DNA of 64,000 bases from Burkholderia sp. Ac-20365. Its GTDB lineage: Bacteria; Pseudomonadota; Gammaproteobacteria; Burkholderiales; Burkholderiaceae. The notes beneath the pieces are model-generated. The model saw only the letters and a program-made list of their open reading frames with translations. It made no database searches and was not told the DNA's origin. The stretch is taken from assembly GCF_017104715.1 (NCBI RefSeq), contig NZ_JAAGPI010000030.1:1-64000 (forward strand). The letters run 5' to 3'. The position numbers and the translations under genes were made by a program. The stretch's first letter is position 1; each line of letters starts with the position of its first letter. Positions 14,668-23,259 of the stretch are shown here, piece after piece.

Positions 14668-16080
14668 CTACCGCGAAGCACCTGCCTGTTTGAACGAAAT
14701 AGCCGAAGGACGCCGGTCTACGTTGCCCGGTTCATCCGGCAGAAAATCGCCGTCATTCAGACCAGCGTCTTCGCGCGCTGTAGCCGGGTAACGCTCCGGA
14801 TAAAGATGACGCTGCGCGCGATCCATATCGAACGTGCCCGACCATCTGGCCACGATCACCGTCGCCAGGCTGTTACCGATCGTGTTGCACGCGGCAATCG
14901 CCATCGACATGAAACGGTACACGCCAAAGATCACAGCAAGACCTTCGACGGGCAGGATGCCAGTGGACGTCACCGTTGCCGCGAACACCACGAACGACCC
15001 GCCCGACACCGTCGCCGCGCCCTTGGACGTGAGCAGCATCAGCAGCAGAATGCCGACCTGATGTTCGAACGTGATGGGTACGTTGTACGCGTGCGCAATG
15101 AACATGACGCCCATCGACATGAAGATCGACGTCCCATCCAGATTGAACGCATAGCCCGTCGGCAGAACGAGCCCGACCGTCTGCTTCGCGCAGCCAAGAC
15201 GTTCGAGTTTGATCAGCAGCCGCGGCAAGGCACTTTCCGATGACGCCGTGCCGAGCACGATCAGGATTTCGTCCTTGATGTAGCGCATGAAGCGCCACAT
15301 GCTGAAGCCGGCAAGCCTCGCAATGAGACCCATCACCACGACGATGAACAGCGCAATCACCGCATAGAAGCTCAGCACGAGCTGCGCGAGCGCAACCAGT
15401 ACCGCCGTGCCGTTGCTGCCGACCGCGAACGCCACCGCGCCGAACGTGCCTAACGGCGCGAGCTTCATCACGAGATTGATGAACGAGAACAGCACCTGCG
15501 AAATCAGGTCGAGCCCTTCGTTGATGCGCACGCGCCGGCTCTCGGGAATAGCAAGAATGCCGATTCCCACCATGACCGCCAGCACCACGACCTGCAACAG
15601 TTCACCCTTCGCAAACGCGCCGATGAAGTTGTCCGGCACGAGATGCATCACGAACTCGGTGAAGCCTTGCGGCGCGGCTTTCGCTGCAGCGACAGGCATC
15701 GCGCCCGGTGTGACAGCCGTCATGCCCTTGCCCGTCTGCAGCAGATTGCCCGCCAGCAGGCCGACCGCGAGCGCGATCGTGGACACGACCTCGAAGTACA
15801 CGATCGAGCGCCAGCCGACCCGCCCTGCACTTTTCACGTCGCCCGCCGATGCAATGCCGTGCACGATCGTGAGAAACACGAGCGGCGCGACCCCGGCCTT
15901 GATCAGCGCGAGAAAGACGTCGCCGAGAATCTTCAGTTGCGCGCCGAACTTCGGAAAGATCAGTCCGACCGCGATGCCGAGCACGAGCGAAATCAGAACC
16001 TGCATGCCCAGTTTCCGGTACCACGGCCGCTTTGCGGGCGGCGCAACGGTATCGTTAGTCGATGCGTTGTCGTTTGTCAT
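14668..16080 (-). CDS. DctA/GltP-type dicarboxylate/amino acid:cation symporter
   Basis: The protein has 470 residues, slightly longer than typical DctA (about 430) because of a hydrophilic C-terminus. It is an inner-membrane Na+ or H+ symporter (DAACS family). Visible family motifs are the Ser-rich hairpin GTASSESALPRLLIKLERLG, the substrate/cation motif GYAFNLDGTSIFMSMGVMFIA-like segment, and LTSKGAATVSGGSFVVFAATV. GAGGAG precedes ATG 16080. It is 27 bases downstream of the lyase gene on the same strand, so carrier and enzyme are co-transcribed: probably import of a C4-type acid (or a substituted succinate) for the lyase. Confidence 0.85.
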   Translation of the reverse strand: MTNDNASTNDTVAPPAKRPWYRKLGMQVLISLVLGIAVGLIFPKFGAQLKILGDVFLALIKAGVAPLVFLTIVHGIASAGDVKSAGRVGWRSIVYFEVVSTIALAVGLLAGNLLQTGKGMTAVTPGAMPVAAAKAAPQGFTEFVMHLVPDNFIGAFAKGELLQVVVLAVMVGIGILAIPESRRVRINEGLDLISQVLFSFINLVMKLAPLGTFGAVAFAVGSNGTAVLVALAQLVLSFYAVIALFIVVVMGLIARLAGFSMWRFMRYIKDEILIVLGTASSESALPRLLIKLERLGCAKQTVGLVLPTGYAFNLDGTSIFMSMGVMFIAHAYNVPITFEHQVGILLLMLLTSKGAATVSGGSFVVFAATVTSTGILPVEGLAVIFGVYRFMSMAIAACNTIGNSLATVIVARWSGTFDMDRAQRHLYPERYPATAREDAGLNDGDFLPDEPGNVDRRPSAISFKQAGASR

Positions 16081-16107
16081 GGTGTGTGCTCCTCCACGAA
16101 GCGTCGG

Positions 16108-17478
16108 TCAGATTTCGCTGGACAACGCGAGTGCGCGGTCGACCATCTGCGGCGCAAGACCGAGATAGTTCGCCGGGTCGGTCATGTGATCGATTGCGGC
16201 GCGATCGAAATGCCGGGTCACTTCGGGCAGCGCGGCCAGCGCTTCGGCGAGTGTGCCGCCCTGCTCGTTCACCGTGCGGCACGCGTCGTAGACGATGTCG
16301 TGCGCCTGCTGGCGGCCCGTGAACGGCGCCATCTGCATCATCACCGACTCGGCGACGATCAGCCCCTTGCTGATGCCCAGGTTGTGCTTCATGCGCTCCG
16401 TATCGACGATCAGGCCGCCGAGCGCGAACTTCGCCTGATGCAGCGCGCCCGAGGTCAGAATGAAGCTCTCGGGAATCGCAATCCATTCCGCGTGCCACGG
16501 CCCCGTTGCGCGCTCGAAATCCTGGATCATCGCGTCGACCATCAGGCCTGCCTGCTGCCGCACGGCCTTGGCAGCGGCCAGCATCAGTTCGCTCGAAATC
16601 GGATTGCGCTTTTGCGGCATCGTGCTGCTCGCGCCCCGTCCCTTCACGAACGGCTCATACACTTCGCCGAATTCGTTGGACGCCATGATCATGATGTCCG
16701 TCGCGATCTTGCCGAGCGAGCCCGTCACCAGCGCGAGCAGATTGACAGCCTCGGCGAAACAATCGCGTGCGACGTGCCATGTCGTGGCCGGCACGCCGAG
16801 TCTCAGTTCCTGCGCGAGCGCCTTCTGCACGTCGAGCCCCTTGTCGCCCAGCGATGCGAGCGTGCCCGCCGCGCCCGCGAATTCGACCACGGCGACGCGC
16901 TTGCGCATTTCCGCGATGCGCTGCTGATGCCGGTCGAACATCGCCAGCCAGATCGCGGCCTTGTAGCCGAACGTCACGGGCAGCGCCTGCTGCAAGTGCG
17001 TGCGGCCCGCCATCGGCGTATCGCGATGCGTCTTCGCGAGATTGGCAAGAATGCCGCGCAGTTCGCGGATGTCCGCATCGATCGAATCCAGCGCGTCGCG
17101 CACCTGCAGCGACACGGCGGTATCCATGATGTCCTGCGTCGTCGCGCCCCAGTGCACGTAGCGCCCGGCCTCCCCGCACATGCCGACCAACTGATGCACG
17201 AGCGGCAGGATCGGATAACCGACGATGTCCGTCTCCTCGCGCATATGGTCGAAGTCGATGCGGTCGATCTGCGATTCGCGTGCAATCGCTTCGGCTGCAT
17301 CGGCAGGGATTACGCCGACGCGCGCTTCCGCTTTGGCAAGCGCGACCTCGACGTCGATGTAGCGCTGCACGAGCGCGTAGTCCGAAAACACGGCCCGCAT
17401 TTTCGCGGTGCCGAAGGCGTCGCGAAACAGGATCGAATCGACGACGGTGCTGGAAAACGGGATGTTGCGGCTGTTCAT
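16108..17478 (-). CDS. Fumarase/aspartase-superfamily lyase (PcaB/PurB-like)
   Basis: From ATG 17478 the protein has 456 residues, the usual size; a TTG at 17499 is an alternative start. It belongs to the class II fumarase/aspartase superfamily, which eliminates amines or other groups from succinyl compounds or performs cycloisomerisation. The signature GASSTMPQKRNP (mobile catalytic loop) and GRTHLQQALPVTFG are intact, as are the GATTQDIMDT region residues. It is closest in feel to 3-carboxy-cis,cis-muconate cycloisomerase and adenylosuccinate-lyase-like proteins, but no protocatechuate or purine genes are nearby. The adjacent C4-acid carrier suggests a substituted succinate as substrate. 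Confidence 0.8.
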   Translation of the reverse strand: MNSRNIPFSSTVVDSILFRDAFGTAKMRAVFSDYALVQRYIDVEVALAKAEARVGVIPADAAEAIARESQIDRIDFDHMREETDIVGYPILPLVHQLVGMCGEAGRYVHWGATTQDIMDTAVSLQVRDALDSIDADIRELRGILANLAKTHRDTPMAGRTHLQQALPVTFGYKAAIWLAMFDRHQQRIAEMRKRVAVVEFAGAAGTLASLGDKGLDVQKALAQELRLGVPATTWHVARDCFAEAVNLLALVTGSLGKIATDIMIMASNEFGEVYEPFVKGRGASSTMPQKRNPISSELMLAAAKAVRQQAGLMVDAMIQDFERATGPWHAEWIAIPESFILTSGALHQAKFALGGLIVDTERMKHNLGISKGLIVAESVMMQMAPFTGRQQAHDIVYDACRTVNEQGGTLAEALAALPEVTRHFDRAAIDHMTDPANYLGLAPQMVDRALALSSEI

Positions 17479-17538
17479 GGCGGGCGTGGCCTCGGTCAAA
17501 ACGGTTCGGAAATGACGGGGACATATCGATGAACGATC

Positions 17539-17580
17539 TAATATGTCCGGACATATTAAGATTAATATGTTCGAACATAT
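17539..17580. promoter_or_regulatory. Pair of perfect palindromes, GntR operators
   Basis: TAATATGTCCGGACATATTA (17539-17558) and ATATGTTCGAACATAT (17565-17580) are both perfect inverted repeats sharing ATATGT-YCGR-ACATAT. Their centres are 24 bp apart, which is close to two helical turns. A further half site (GACATAT) lies near 17520. They sit between the divergent lyase and GntR genes. Confidence 0.75.
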
Positions 17581-17628
17581 GATTCAAGTTAGAATTTACC
17601 CCTGGATCAGCGCTGCACGTCACCCGAC

Positions 17629-18378
17629 ATGAACAAACCCCATTACGCCGACATCGCCCGCGATCTGACGCAGGGCATCGCCAGCGGCCGCTTTCCCGTC
17701 GGTTCGTACCTGCCGACCGAACTCGAACTGCGCGACCTGTACAACACGAGCCGCCACACGATTCGCGCTGCGTTGCACGAGCTTCAGCAGCTCGGCTTCG
17801 TGTCGCGTCGCAAGAACGCCGGCACGCGTGTCGAATCCGCCCAGCCAACGAACGATTTCCGCCCTTCGCTCGCGTCCGTCGAAGATCTCGTCCAGTTCGG
17901 CACGAAGCACCAGCGTGTCGTGCAATCGACTGAGGAGATCGTGGCGGCGGGTCCGTTGACCAGAATCCTCGGGTGCGAAGAAGGCGCTCGCTGGCTGCGC
18001 ATCTCGAGCTTGCGTATCGATGGCGAAGGCAAGCGGCCGCCTGTCGGTTGGACCGATGTGTATATCGATCCCGGTTATGCCGACATCGCAGAGACCGCGC
18101 GGGAGAAGCCGGACACGCTGATCAGTTCGCTGATCGAAGCGCGATACGGCCGATGCGTGTCGGAGATCCAGCAGGACGTGCATGCCGTGAACATCTCGCC
18201 GCACATGGCGGATCTATTGCGCGTAGAGTCTGGCACGGCTGCGCTGGAAATCGTGCGGCGTTATCTGGACTCGTCGGGCGTTGCGTTCGAGGTGTCCGTG
18301 AGCTTGCATCCTGCCGAGCGGTTTTCCGTTTCGATGCGATTGAAGCGATCGACAGGTTCATCGAAAGAAGACATGTGA
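17629..18378 (+). CDS. GntR-family regulator of the HutC/UTRA subfamily
   Basis: The protein has 249 residues. The winged helix-turn-helix is at about residues 5-68 (YADIARDLTQGIASGRFPVG, then TELELRDLYNTSRHTIRAAL and FVSRRKNAGTRV). The C-terminal half (about 85-240) is a UTRA ligand-binding domain, with RYGRCVSEIQQDVHAV and ALEIVRRYLDSSGVAFEVS. It faces the lyase-carrier operon and surely binds the two palindromes between them, probably as a repressor relieved by the imported compound. Confidence 0.88.
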   Translation: MNKPHYADIARDLTQGIASGRFPVGSYLPTELELRDLYNTSRHTIRAALHELQQLGFVSRRKNAGTRVESAQPTNDFRPSLASVEDLVQFGTKHQRVVQSTEEIVAAGPLTRILGCEEGARWLRISSLRIDGEGKRPPVGWTDVYIDPGYADIAETAREKPDTLISSLIEARYGRCVSEIQQDVHAVNISPHMADLLRVESGTAALEIVRRYLDSSGVAFEVSVSLHPAERFSVSMRLKRSTGSSKEDM

Positions 18379-18663
18379 CGCGCGTCGCGGCACAATTGTG
18401 TTGAGCGCCAGGAACAAGTCACTCATCGACGCTGCTATGTCAATGTCATGTCATCTTGTGACCCGCGTCCAGCGGGCGAGAGCCGTCTATTCATGTAAAT
18501 CGAAAGCTGCGACAGTGTGCTGTCCATCCGTATCTGACCAGACGCGACAACAATCCTTTCCACTCAGACGTCTTAATGTTGCGCTGCTACGTACCTAGAC
18601 TGGAGTCACCGTTTTGACAACGGAATGGTTAGAAGGACAAACCAGACTCTGGAGGTACCTATC

Positions 18664-18972
18664 ATGAAGACGCTTGTTCAGGCCGTTGCCATTGCCGCCG
18701 CTCTTTCTGCTCCCGTTGCTGCATTCGCTCAGGCTAACCAGCCGCTTACGCGCGCGCAGGTACGCGCCGAACTGGTCCAACTGGAAAAGGCGGGCTATCA
18801 CGTCGGCGATGGTGACAACACGACGTATCCCGCAGAGATTCAGGCAGCCGAAGCGAAAGTCGCTGCGCAGAACCGTGCGAGTGGCGTCGGTGGCGTGGTA
18901 AGCGGATCGGCTAGCGCGGGCCGTTCAGGCGTGTCGAAGGCGGACTGGGATGTGATGTACAACCGTCCGTGA
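18664..18972 (+). CDS. DUF4148-domain secreted protein
   Basis: The protein has 102 residues. GGAGG lies upstream of ATG 18664. A signal peptide ends near residue 23 (APVAAFAQA). The mature protein carries the DUF4148 core LTRAQVRAELVQLEKAGYHV and a typical YPAEIQAAEAKVAAQN segment. Such small periplasmic proteins are abundant in Burkholderiaceae; their role is unknown. The 285 bases upstream (18379-18663) hold no gene that I can see. Confidence 0.85.
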   Translation: MKTLVQAVAIAAALSAPVAAFAQANQPLTRAQVRAELVQLEKAGYHVGDGDNTTYPAEIQAAEAKVAAQNRASGVGGVVSGSASAGRSGVSKADWDVMYNRP

Positions 18973-18993
18973 GACGAGGTTTTCTGGCGGCTT

Positions 18994-19018
18994 CGCACAG
19001 ACCATGAAGGTCTGTGCG
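18994..19018. terminator. Bidirectional hairpin between convergent genes
   Basis: CGCACAGACC-ATGAA-GGTCTGTGCG is a perfect 10-bp stem with a 5-base loop, placed between the convergent DUF4148 and porin stop codons. U-runs are weak on both sides, so the terminator role is inferred from strength and position. Confidence 0.55.
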
Positions 19019-19034
19019 CGCGTCCGGGACCGGC

Positions 19035-20180
19035 TTAAAAGCGGGTGCGCATGCCCACCGTGCCGACCACCTGATTGGCCGTCGATGAAGCGCCGCCCGA
19101 TCCGTTGATATACGCGACGAAACCGTGACCACTGACGTGCTGGTACATGCCTTCCGCGTAGACGTCGGTACGCTTCGAAAACGAGTAAACGGCTTGCAGA
19201 TTGACCTGATTCCATTTCGGGTCAGCGCCAAAGGTAGTGCTTTGCGTTACGTGTCCATCCGTGTACGTGTAAGACCCACCTAGAGAAACTGCATGCGTGA
19301 GCGCGTATTTGACGCTCAGATCGTAGTTGTCGAAACGGACTGTGCCATTGTTCGATCCGAACGATAGCGTGTTCTGGAACTGGCTATGCGAGTACGCGAA
19401 GCCGATGACAGCCGGTCCATACGCATAGTTAATCGCGGCGGCGGCCGTACGCTGCACATCCGCTCCAAGCTGGAATCCACCTATTCCGTTCGAAGCCGAT
19501 TCGGCTGTGTCGATCGCGCCTGCCGTTCCCGTTGTCGAGTTGGAACCATTCAACTGGAGGTAGGCAGCAGCAATATTGAGTGGCCCCTTGCTATAAATCG
19601 CACCCACGCTGTAAGCGCGATTATTCGCAAAGTTCTGGTTGTTCGAGAACGCGTACATGCCGCCAAACCTGAAACCGTGGTAATCGACACTGCTGTACTT
19701 CAAGGCATTGTTGATGCGAAACGAGTGGTCGTAGTTGTCGTTGTCGAAAGGATGCGCGAATCCTGTGTCTCCCAATGTGCCCGATACGCCGGACAACGGC
19801 GCGATGAAATCCGTGATGAAGTCGTATTGACGTCCCAGTGTCAAGGTGCCGAACTCGTCGCTCTTCAAACCTACATACGCTTGCCGGCCAAATAAGCGGC
19901 TGTTTTGCGCGAGCTTGCCATTTTGCAGATTGAATCCGTTCTCCAGCACGAAGATGGCGTGCAAGCCGCCGCCCAGATCTTCAGACCCGCGCAGGCCAAA
20001 CCGGCTTCCATTTATTTCCCCGCTGGTCGCCTGAAATAACGAGCCGTGCGAGGCGCCTTTCACTACGTTGTTTGTGTACATCAAACCGGCGTCGATCAGA
20101 CCGTAGAGCGTCACAGAGCTTTGTGCGTGCACTGCAGTCGTTGCGACCACCGATAGTGCGACAACAGCCATTCGTTTCAT
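19035..20180 (-). CDS. Trimeric outer-membrane porin (Burkholderia OmpC-type)
   Basis: The protein has 381 residues. A signal peptide ends near residue 19 (VATTAVHAQ). The mature start SSVTLYGLIDAGLMYTNN and the repeated block FGLRGSEDLGGGLHAIFVLENGF are typical of the 16-stranded beta-proteobacterial porins, as is the last strand ending in Phe (GMRTRF), needed for outer-membrane insertion. AAGAGG precedes the ATG. It is a monocistronic general diffusion porin; substrate preference cannot be read from sequence. Confidence 0.92.
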   Translation of the reverse strand: MKRMAVVALSVVATTAVHAQSSVTLYGLIDAGLMYTNNVVKGASHGSLFQATSGEINGSRFGLRGSEDLGGGLHAIFVLENGFNLQNGKLAQNSRLFGRQAYVGLKSDEFGTLTLGRQYDFITDFIAPLSGVSGTLGDTGFAHPFDNDNYDHSFRINNALKYSSVDYHGFRFGGMYAFSNNQNFANNRAYSVGAIYSKGPLNIAAAYLQLNGSNSTTGTAGAIDTAESASNGIGGFQLGADVQRTAAAAINYAYGPAVIGFAYSHSQFQNTLSFGSNNGTVRFDNYDLSVKYALTHAVSLGGSYTYTDGHVTQSTTFGADPKWNQVNLQAVYSFSKRTDVYAEGMYQHVSGHGFVAYINGSGGASSTANQVVGTVGMRTRF

Positions 20181-20631
20181 TTGACACCTCTTGTTTGCTA
20201 AGAAGCGACTTCGTCTGGTGAAGCATCGTCAATGACGCGTCGACCCCGATGTGTCTATTCTGGTTATTTGCAGGCACTCTCGGCGATTCGCTGTCTTATA
20301 GTCCTCGCGCGATCGCTTTGAATTTTTATCTTGCTCGAAGCGTATTGACGCTTGAATACACTGATCGACGAACACCATCCAGGCGGGTTCGCAGATAAGG
20401 AAATCGACGTGTGCACATCACATCTGAACGCAAACGTGACGATGGGTCGATTGCACTTTTGTATTGGTGGCTATACGTTGGTTTAGCTTCGCGAGATCGA
20501 TTTGATTAATCGTGATGACGCTGCAGCAAGCATGACCGGACTGTTGAACAAATGGAAATCTCTGGTTTCCATTTGCGCCTTCAAATAGCGCGTCTCATAG
20601 TCGATACTCGCATCGACCAAAATCTCAACGC
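20181..20631. other. Intergenic region between divergent porin and glycosylase genes
   Basis: These 451 bases contain the porin promoter and leader (AT-richer near 20290-20520). Apart from the inverted repeat at 20549-20575, listed separately, I see no gene or RNA. Confidence 0.4.
20549..20575. repeat. Perfect 10-bp inverted repeat upstream of the glycosylase gene
   Basis: CAAATGGAAA (20549-20558) and TTTCCATTTG (20566-20575) pair perfectly with 7 bases between. It lies 56 bases before the glycosylase start. With no U-run it is more likely an operator than a terminator. Confidence 0.5.
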
Positions 20632-21228
20632 ATGCATGCCGTGAGCTCGCGCCGTTTCATTGACGCCGAATCAATCGATTTTTCCGCGAGTGCGGAGCGT
20701 GTAGCGCGCCAGCTGATTGGCGCGACCCTCACCCTGAATGGCGTAGGGGGCCGCATCGTCGAGACGGAAGCGTACGATCGCGACGAGCCCGCCTCCCACA
20801 CCTACAACGGGCCGACGCCGCGCAGCGCCGTGCTATTCGGGCCGCCCGGACATATCTACGTGTACCGGTCATATGGCCTGCACTGGTGCCTGAATTTCGT
20901 GTGTCGTGAGGAAGGTCATGGCGCGGGAGTACTGATACGCGCAATCGAACCATTGACCGGAATCGACGCCATGCGCCAGCGACGCGGACTCGAAACCGTG
21001 CGCCTTCTTTGCTCCGGTCCGGGTCGGCTTACGCAGGCACTCGACATTACGCACCGCCACAATGGCATGTCCGCACTGGAAGCGCCCTTTCACATCGAAG
21101 CACCCAAAGAACCGCAGCCGATCGTGATCGGGCCGCGCATCGGCCTCACCAAGGCGATCGAACTGCCCTGGCGGTTCGGGCTCGCTGCGTCGATGTTCTG
21201 GAGCAAGCCGTTTCCGGCGCAGGCGTGA
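20632..21228 (+). CDS. 3-methyladenine DNA glycosylase (AAG/MPG family)
   Basis: The protein has 198 residues. It is a monofunctional base-excision glycosylase of the alkyladenine (Mpg) family, which removes alkylated purines from DNA. Family marks: ARQLIGATL, IVETEAYDRDEPASHTYNGPTPR-type segment containing the catalytic Glu (ETEAY), RSAVLFGPPGHIYVYRSYGLHWCLNFVC region, and CSGPGRLTQALDIT. No clear ribosome site precedes ATG 20632. Single gene; a perfect inverted repeat upstream may control it. Confidence 0.9.
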   Translation: MHAVSSRRFIDAESIDFSASAERVARQLIGATLTLNGVGGRIVETEAYDRDEPASHTYNGPTPRSAVLFGPPGHIYVYRSYGLHWCLNFVCREEGHGAGVLIRAIEPLTGIDAMRQRRGLETVRLLCSGPGRLTQALDITHRHNGMSALEAPFHIEAPKEPQPIVIGPRIGLTKAIELPWRFGLAASMFWSKPFPAQA

Positions 21229-21231
21229 ACG

Positions 21232-21936
21232 CTAGTGCCCGATGCCTGGCTCCAACCCCGTGTCTGATGATTCGATCCGTCCGGGATCGATTTGCAGCTT
21301 GCCTGCTTTTCGCACGAGATCCGCGAGCGAATGGGCATCCATTTTCATCATGACCTGCCCTCGATAGACCTTGACAGTCACTTCGCTCAGGTTCAGTTCG
21401 CTCGCGATCTGCTTGTTCAGTAGTCCCGTCACCACGAGTTTCATTACGTCGCGCTCGCGTCGAGTCAATGATTCATAAGATTTGCGCAACGCCGCCATGG
21501 CACTGTCCGACGCAAGACGCTCGGCATCGCGTTTCAGCGCGTGCGCAATGGCATCGAGCATGTCCTGATCGCGGAACGGCTTGGAGAAGAAGTCCAGCGC
21601 GCCTGCTTTCATCGCTCTGACCGTCATCTCGATGTCGCCATGCCCGGTGATGAACAGAATCGGCATATGCACGCCGCACTCCGCCGCTTCTTCCTGAAAC
21701 GTGAGGCCATTTTCTCCGCGCAATCTCACGTCGAGAATGAGGCAACTGGGCACGTCGGACCTGGGAGCAGCGAGAAAATCCGCCGTCGATTCGAACAATT
21801 CCACGCCTATGCCTGCCGAACGCAGCAAGCCGCTCAATGCCATTCTGATACTTTCTTCGTCATCGATGACATACACGACGGGCATCCTGCTATTCCGGTT
21901 CACGCCAGTCGATACCGAACCCGCTCCGGAGGCCAT
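21232..21936 (-). CDS. FixJ/NarL-type response regulator
   Basis: The protein has 234 residues. GGAGG precedes ATG 21936. The receiver domain (about 18-130) has VVYVIDDEESIRMAL, phospho-acceptor Asp in LILDVRLRGENG, Thr in FITGHGDIEMT and Lys in FFSKPFRDQDML. The LuxR-type helix-turn-helix follows: LTRRERDVMKLVVTGLLNKQ, then ASELNLSEVTVKVYRGQVM. It matches the FixJ/TodT/NodW class. There is no cognate histidine kinase next to it, so its partner is elsewhere. Confidence 0.88.
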   Translation of the reverse strand: MASGAGSVSTGVNRNSRMPVVYVIDDEESIRMALSGLLRSAGIGVELFESTADFLAAPRSDVPSCLILDVRLRGENGLTFQEEAAECGVHMPILFITGHGDIEMTVRAMKAGALDFFSKPFRDQDMLDAIAHALKRDAERLASDSAMAALRKSYESLTRRERDVMKLVVTGLLNKQIASELNLSEVTVKVYRGQVMMKMDAHSLADLVRKAGKLQIDPGRIESSDTGLEPGIGH

Positions 21937-21995
21937 GTTTCCTCCTGGTCAATGATCCCGACGGTATTGTTCCACCACGACAGCACTCCTGCAAA

Positions 21996-22931
21996 TCACC
22001 TGCCGCTTCTGGTTTTCGTCGCAACGTCAGCGGGCTTGCGCGTGGTACGCGCCTGCAGGCGCGGCGCAACGAAGTCGAGAAAGGCGCGCAATTTGAGGGG
22101 CAGCGGCGTCTGTCCTTTATGCACGAGACTGATGGGTAATGGCGCCGATTCGTATTTTTCGAGTACGACACGTAGTGTGTTGTCGTGTAAGGCGTCCGCG
22201 ACCTGGTAAGACAATACCCGTATGAGCCCGACGCCAAGCGTGGCGGCGTCGATTGCCGCCTCTGCGGTATTGACCGTCAGCCGTGAATGAACGGGCACCG
22301 ATACCTCTGACTTACCCGACTCGAACACCCACGCGCGCGAAGAAGCGAGAACCTCGAACGTAATGCACTCGTGCGACGCGAGATCGCGTGGCCTGACAGG
22401 TTCGCCACGTGCCGCCAGATACGACGGACTGCCGCATACGACACGGCGCACCGTACCGACGCCCTTTGCCATCAAGGTACTATCGGGTAATTCACCGATC
22501 CGCACAGCGGCGTCAACCTGCTCTTCCATCAGATGCACAATGCGATCCGTGAGCACGAGATTGACGTCGATTTCCGGGTAATGCGCGAGAAACTCGGCGA
22601 CGACGGGCACAACATGCAAACGTCCGAATACAACCGGCGCTGTGACAATCAATTCGCCTTTAGGCGATGCATATTCCCCGGTCGCAGCACGCTCGGCTTC
22701 CGCAATCTCATCGAGGATGCGCCGGCAGGCCGCGACATACGAAGCGCCCGCTTCCGTCAATGAAAGCTGCCTTGTCGTACGTTGAATAAGGCGCGTATTC
22801 AGGTGCGACTCCAGTTCGCCAACCTTGCGGCTGACCGTTGCGAGCGGCATGCCGAGACGCCGCGCGGCAGCCGACAGGCTGCCTGAATCTACTACGGCGA
22901 CGAGAACGGACATCGAGTCGAGACGATTCAT
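21996..22931 (-). CDS. LysR-family transcriptional regulator
   Basis: The protein has 311 residues. The N-terminal helix-turn-helix is typical: LDSMSVLVAVVDSGSLSAAA, then RRLGMPLATVSRKVGELESHL and QRTTRQLSLTEAG. This form (TTRQLSLTEAG...ASPKGELIVTAPVVFGR) belongs to the CrgA/DmlR-like group. The C-terminal effector domain is complete. It is divergent from an MFS gene and probably controls it. Confidence 0.88.
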   Translation of the reverse strand: MNRLDSMSVLVAVVDSGSLSAAARRLGMPLATVSRKVGELESHLNTRLIQRTTRQLSLTEAGASYVAACRRILDEIAEAERAATGEYASPKGELIVTAPVVFGRLHVVPVVAEFLAHYPEIDVNLVLTDRIVHLMEEQVDAAVRIGELPDSTLMAKGVGTVRRVVCGSPSYLAARGEPVRPRDLASHECITFEVLASSRAWVFESGKSEVSVPVHSRLTVNTAEAAIDAATLGVGLIRVLSYQVADALHDNTLRVVLEKYESAPLPISLVHKGQTPLPLKLRAFLDFVAPRLQARTTRKPADVATKTRSGR

Positions 22932-23259
22932 CGATCGAACCTACCAACAATTGGAAGAATGATTCCCGATGTTGGGAGATTCTCTTTGTAAATGCAAGCG
23001 CGTAATCTTCACTACAGCGCCGTGGTTCTTTCCAGCATTTGCATAGGTCCACGCGATTGCATCTTGAGGAAGCGTGCCACGAACGGCAAACGCGGACTAT
23101 ACGATGGCGTCGTCATCAATACCATCGTGTAATGGCGCGGCAGGACCGCTCGACGTAACGTTGCGACTTCAATGCGTTGCCACACTGACTCAGTTTCATA
23201 TCGAGCAATTCTTATTTTAGTTAGCTGTACTTGTCATGAAAAAACAAAAGGAAAGTGCC
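22932..23259. other. Divergent promoter region between LysR and MFS genes
   Basis: About 328 bases. The part near 23190-23235 is AT-rich and likely holds the MFS promoter. I find no perfect palindrome or RNA gene. Confidence 0.35.

Noticed and set aside
15643..17532. 629-residue plus-strand ORF across the DctA and lyase genes
   Set aside because: Arg/His-rich translation with no family features; the minus-strand genes in the same place have clear conserved motifs.
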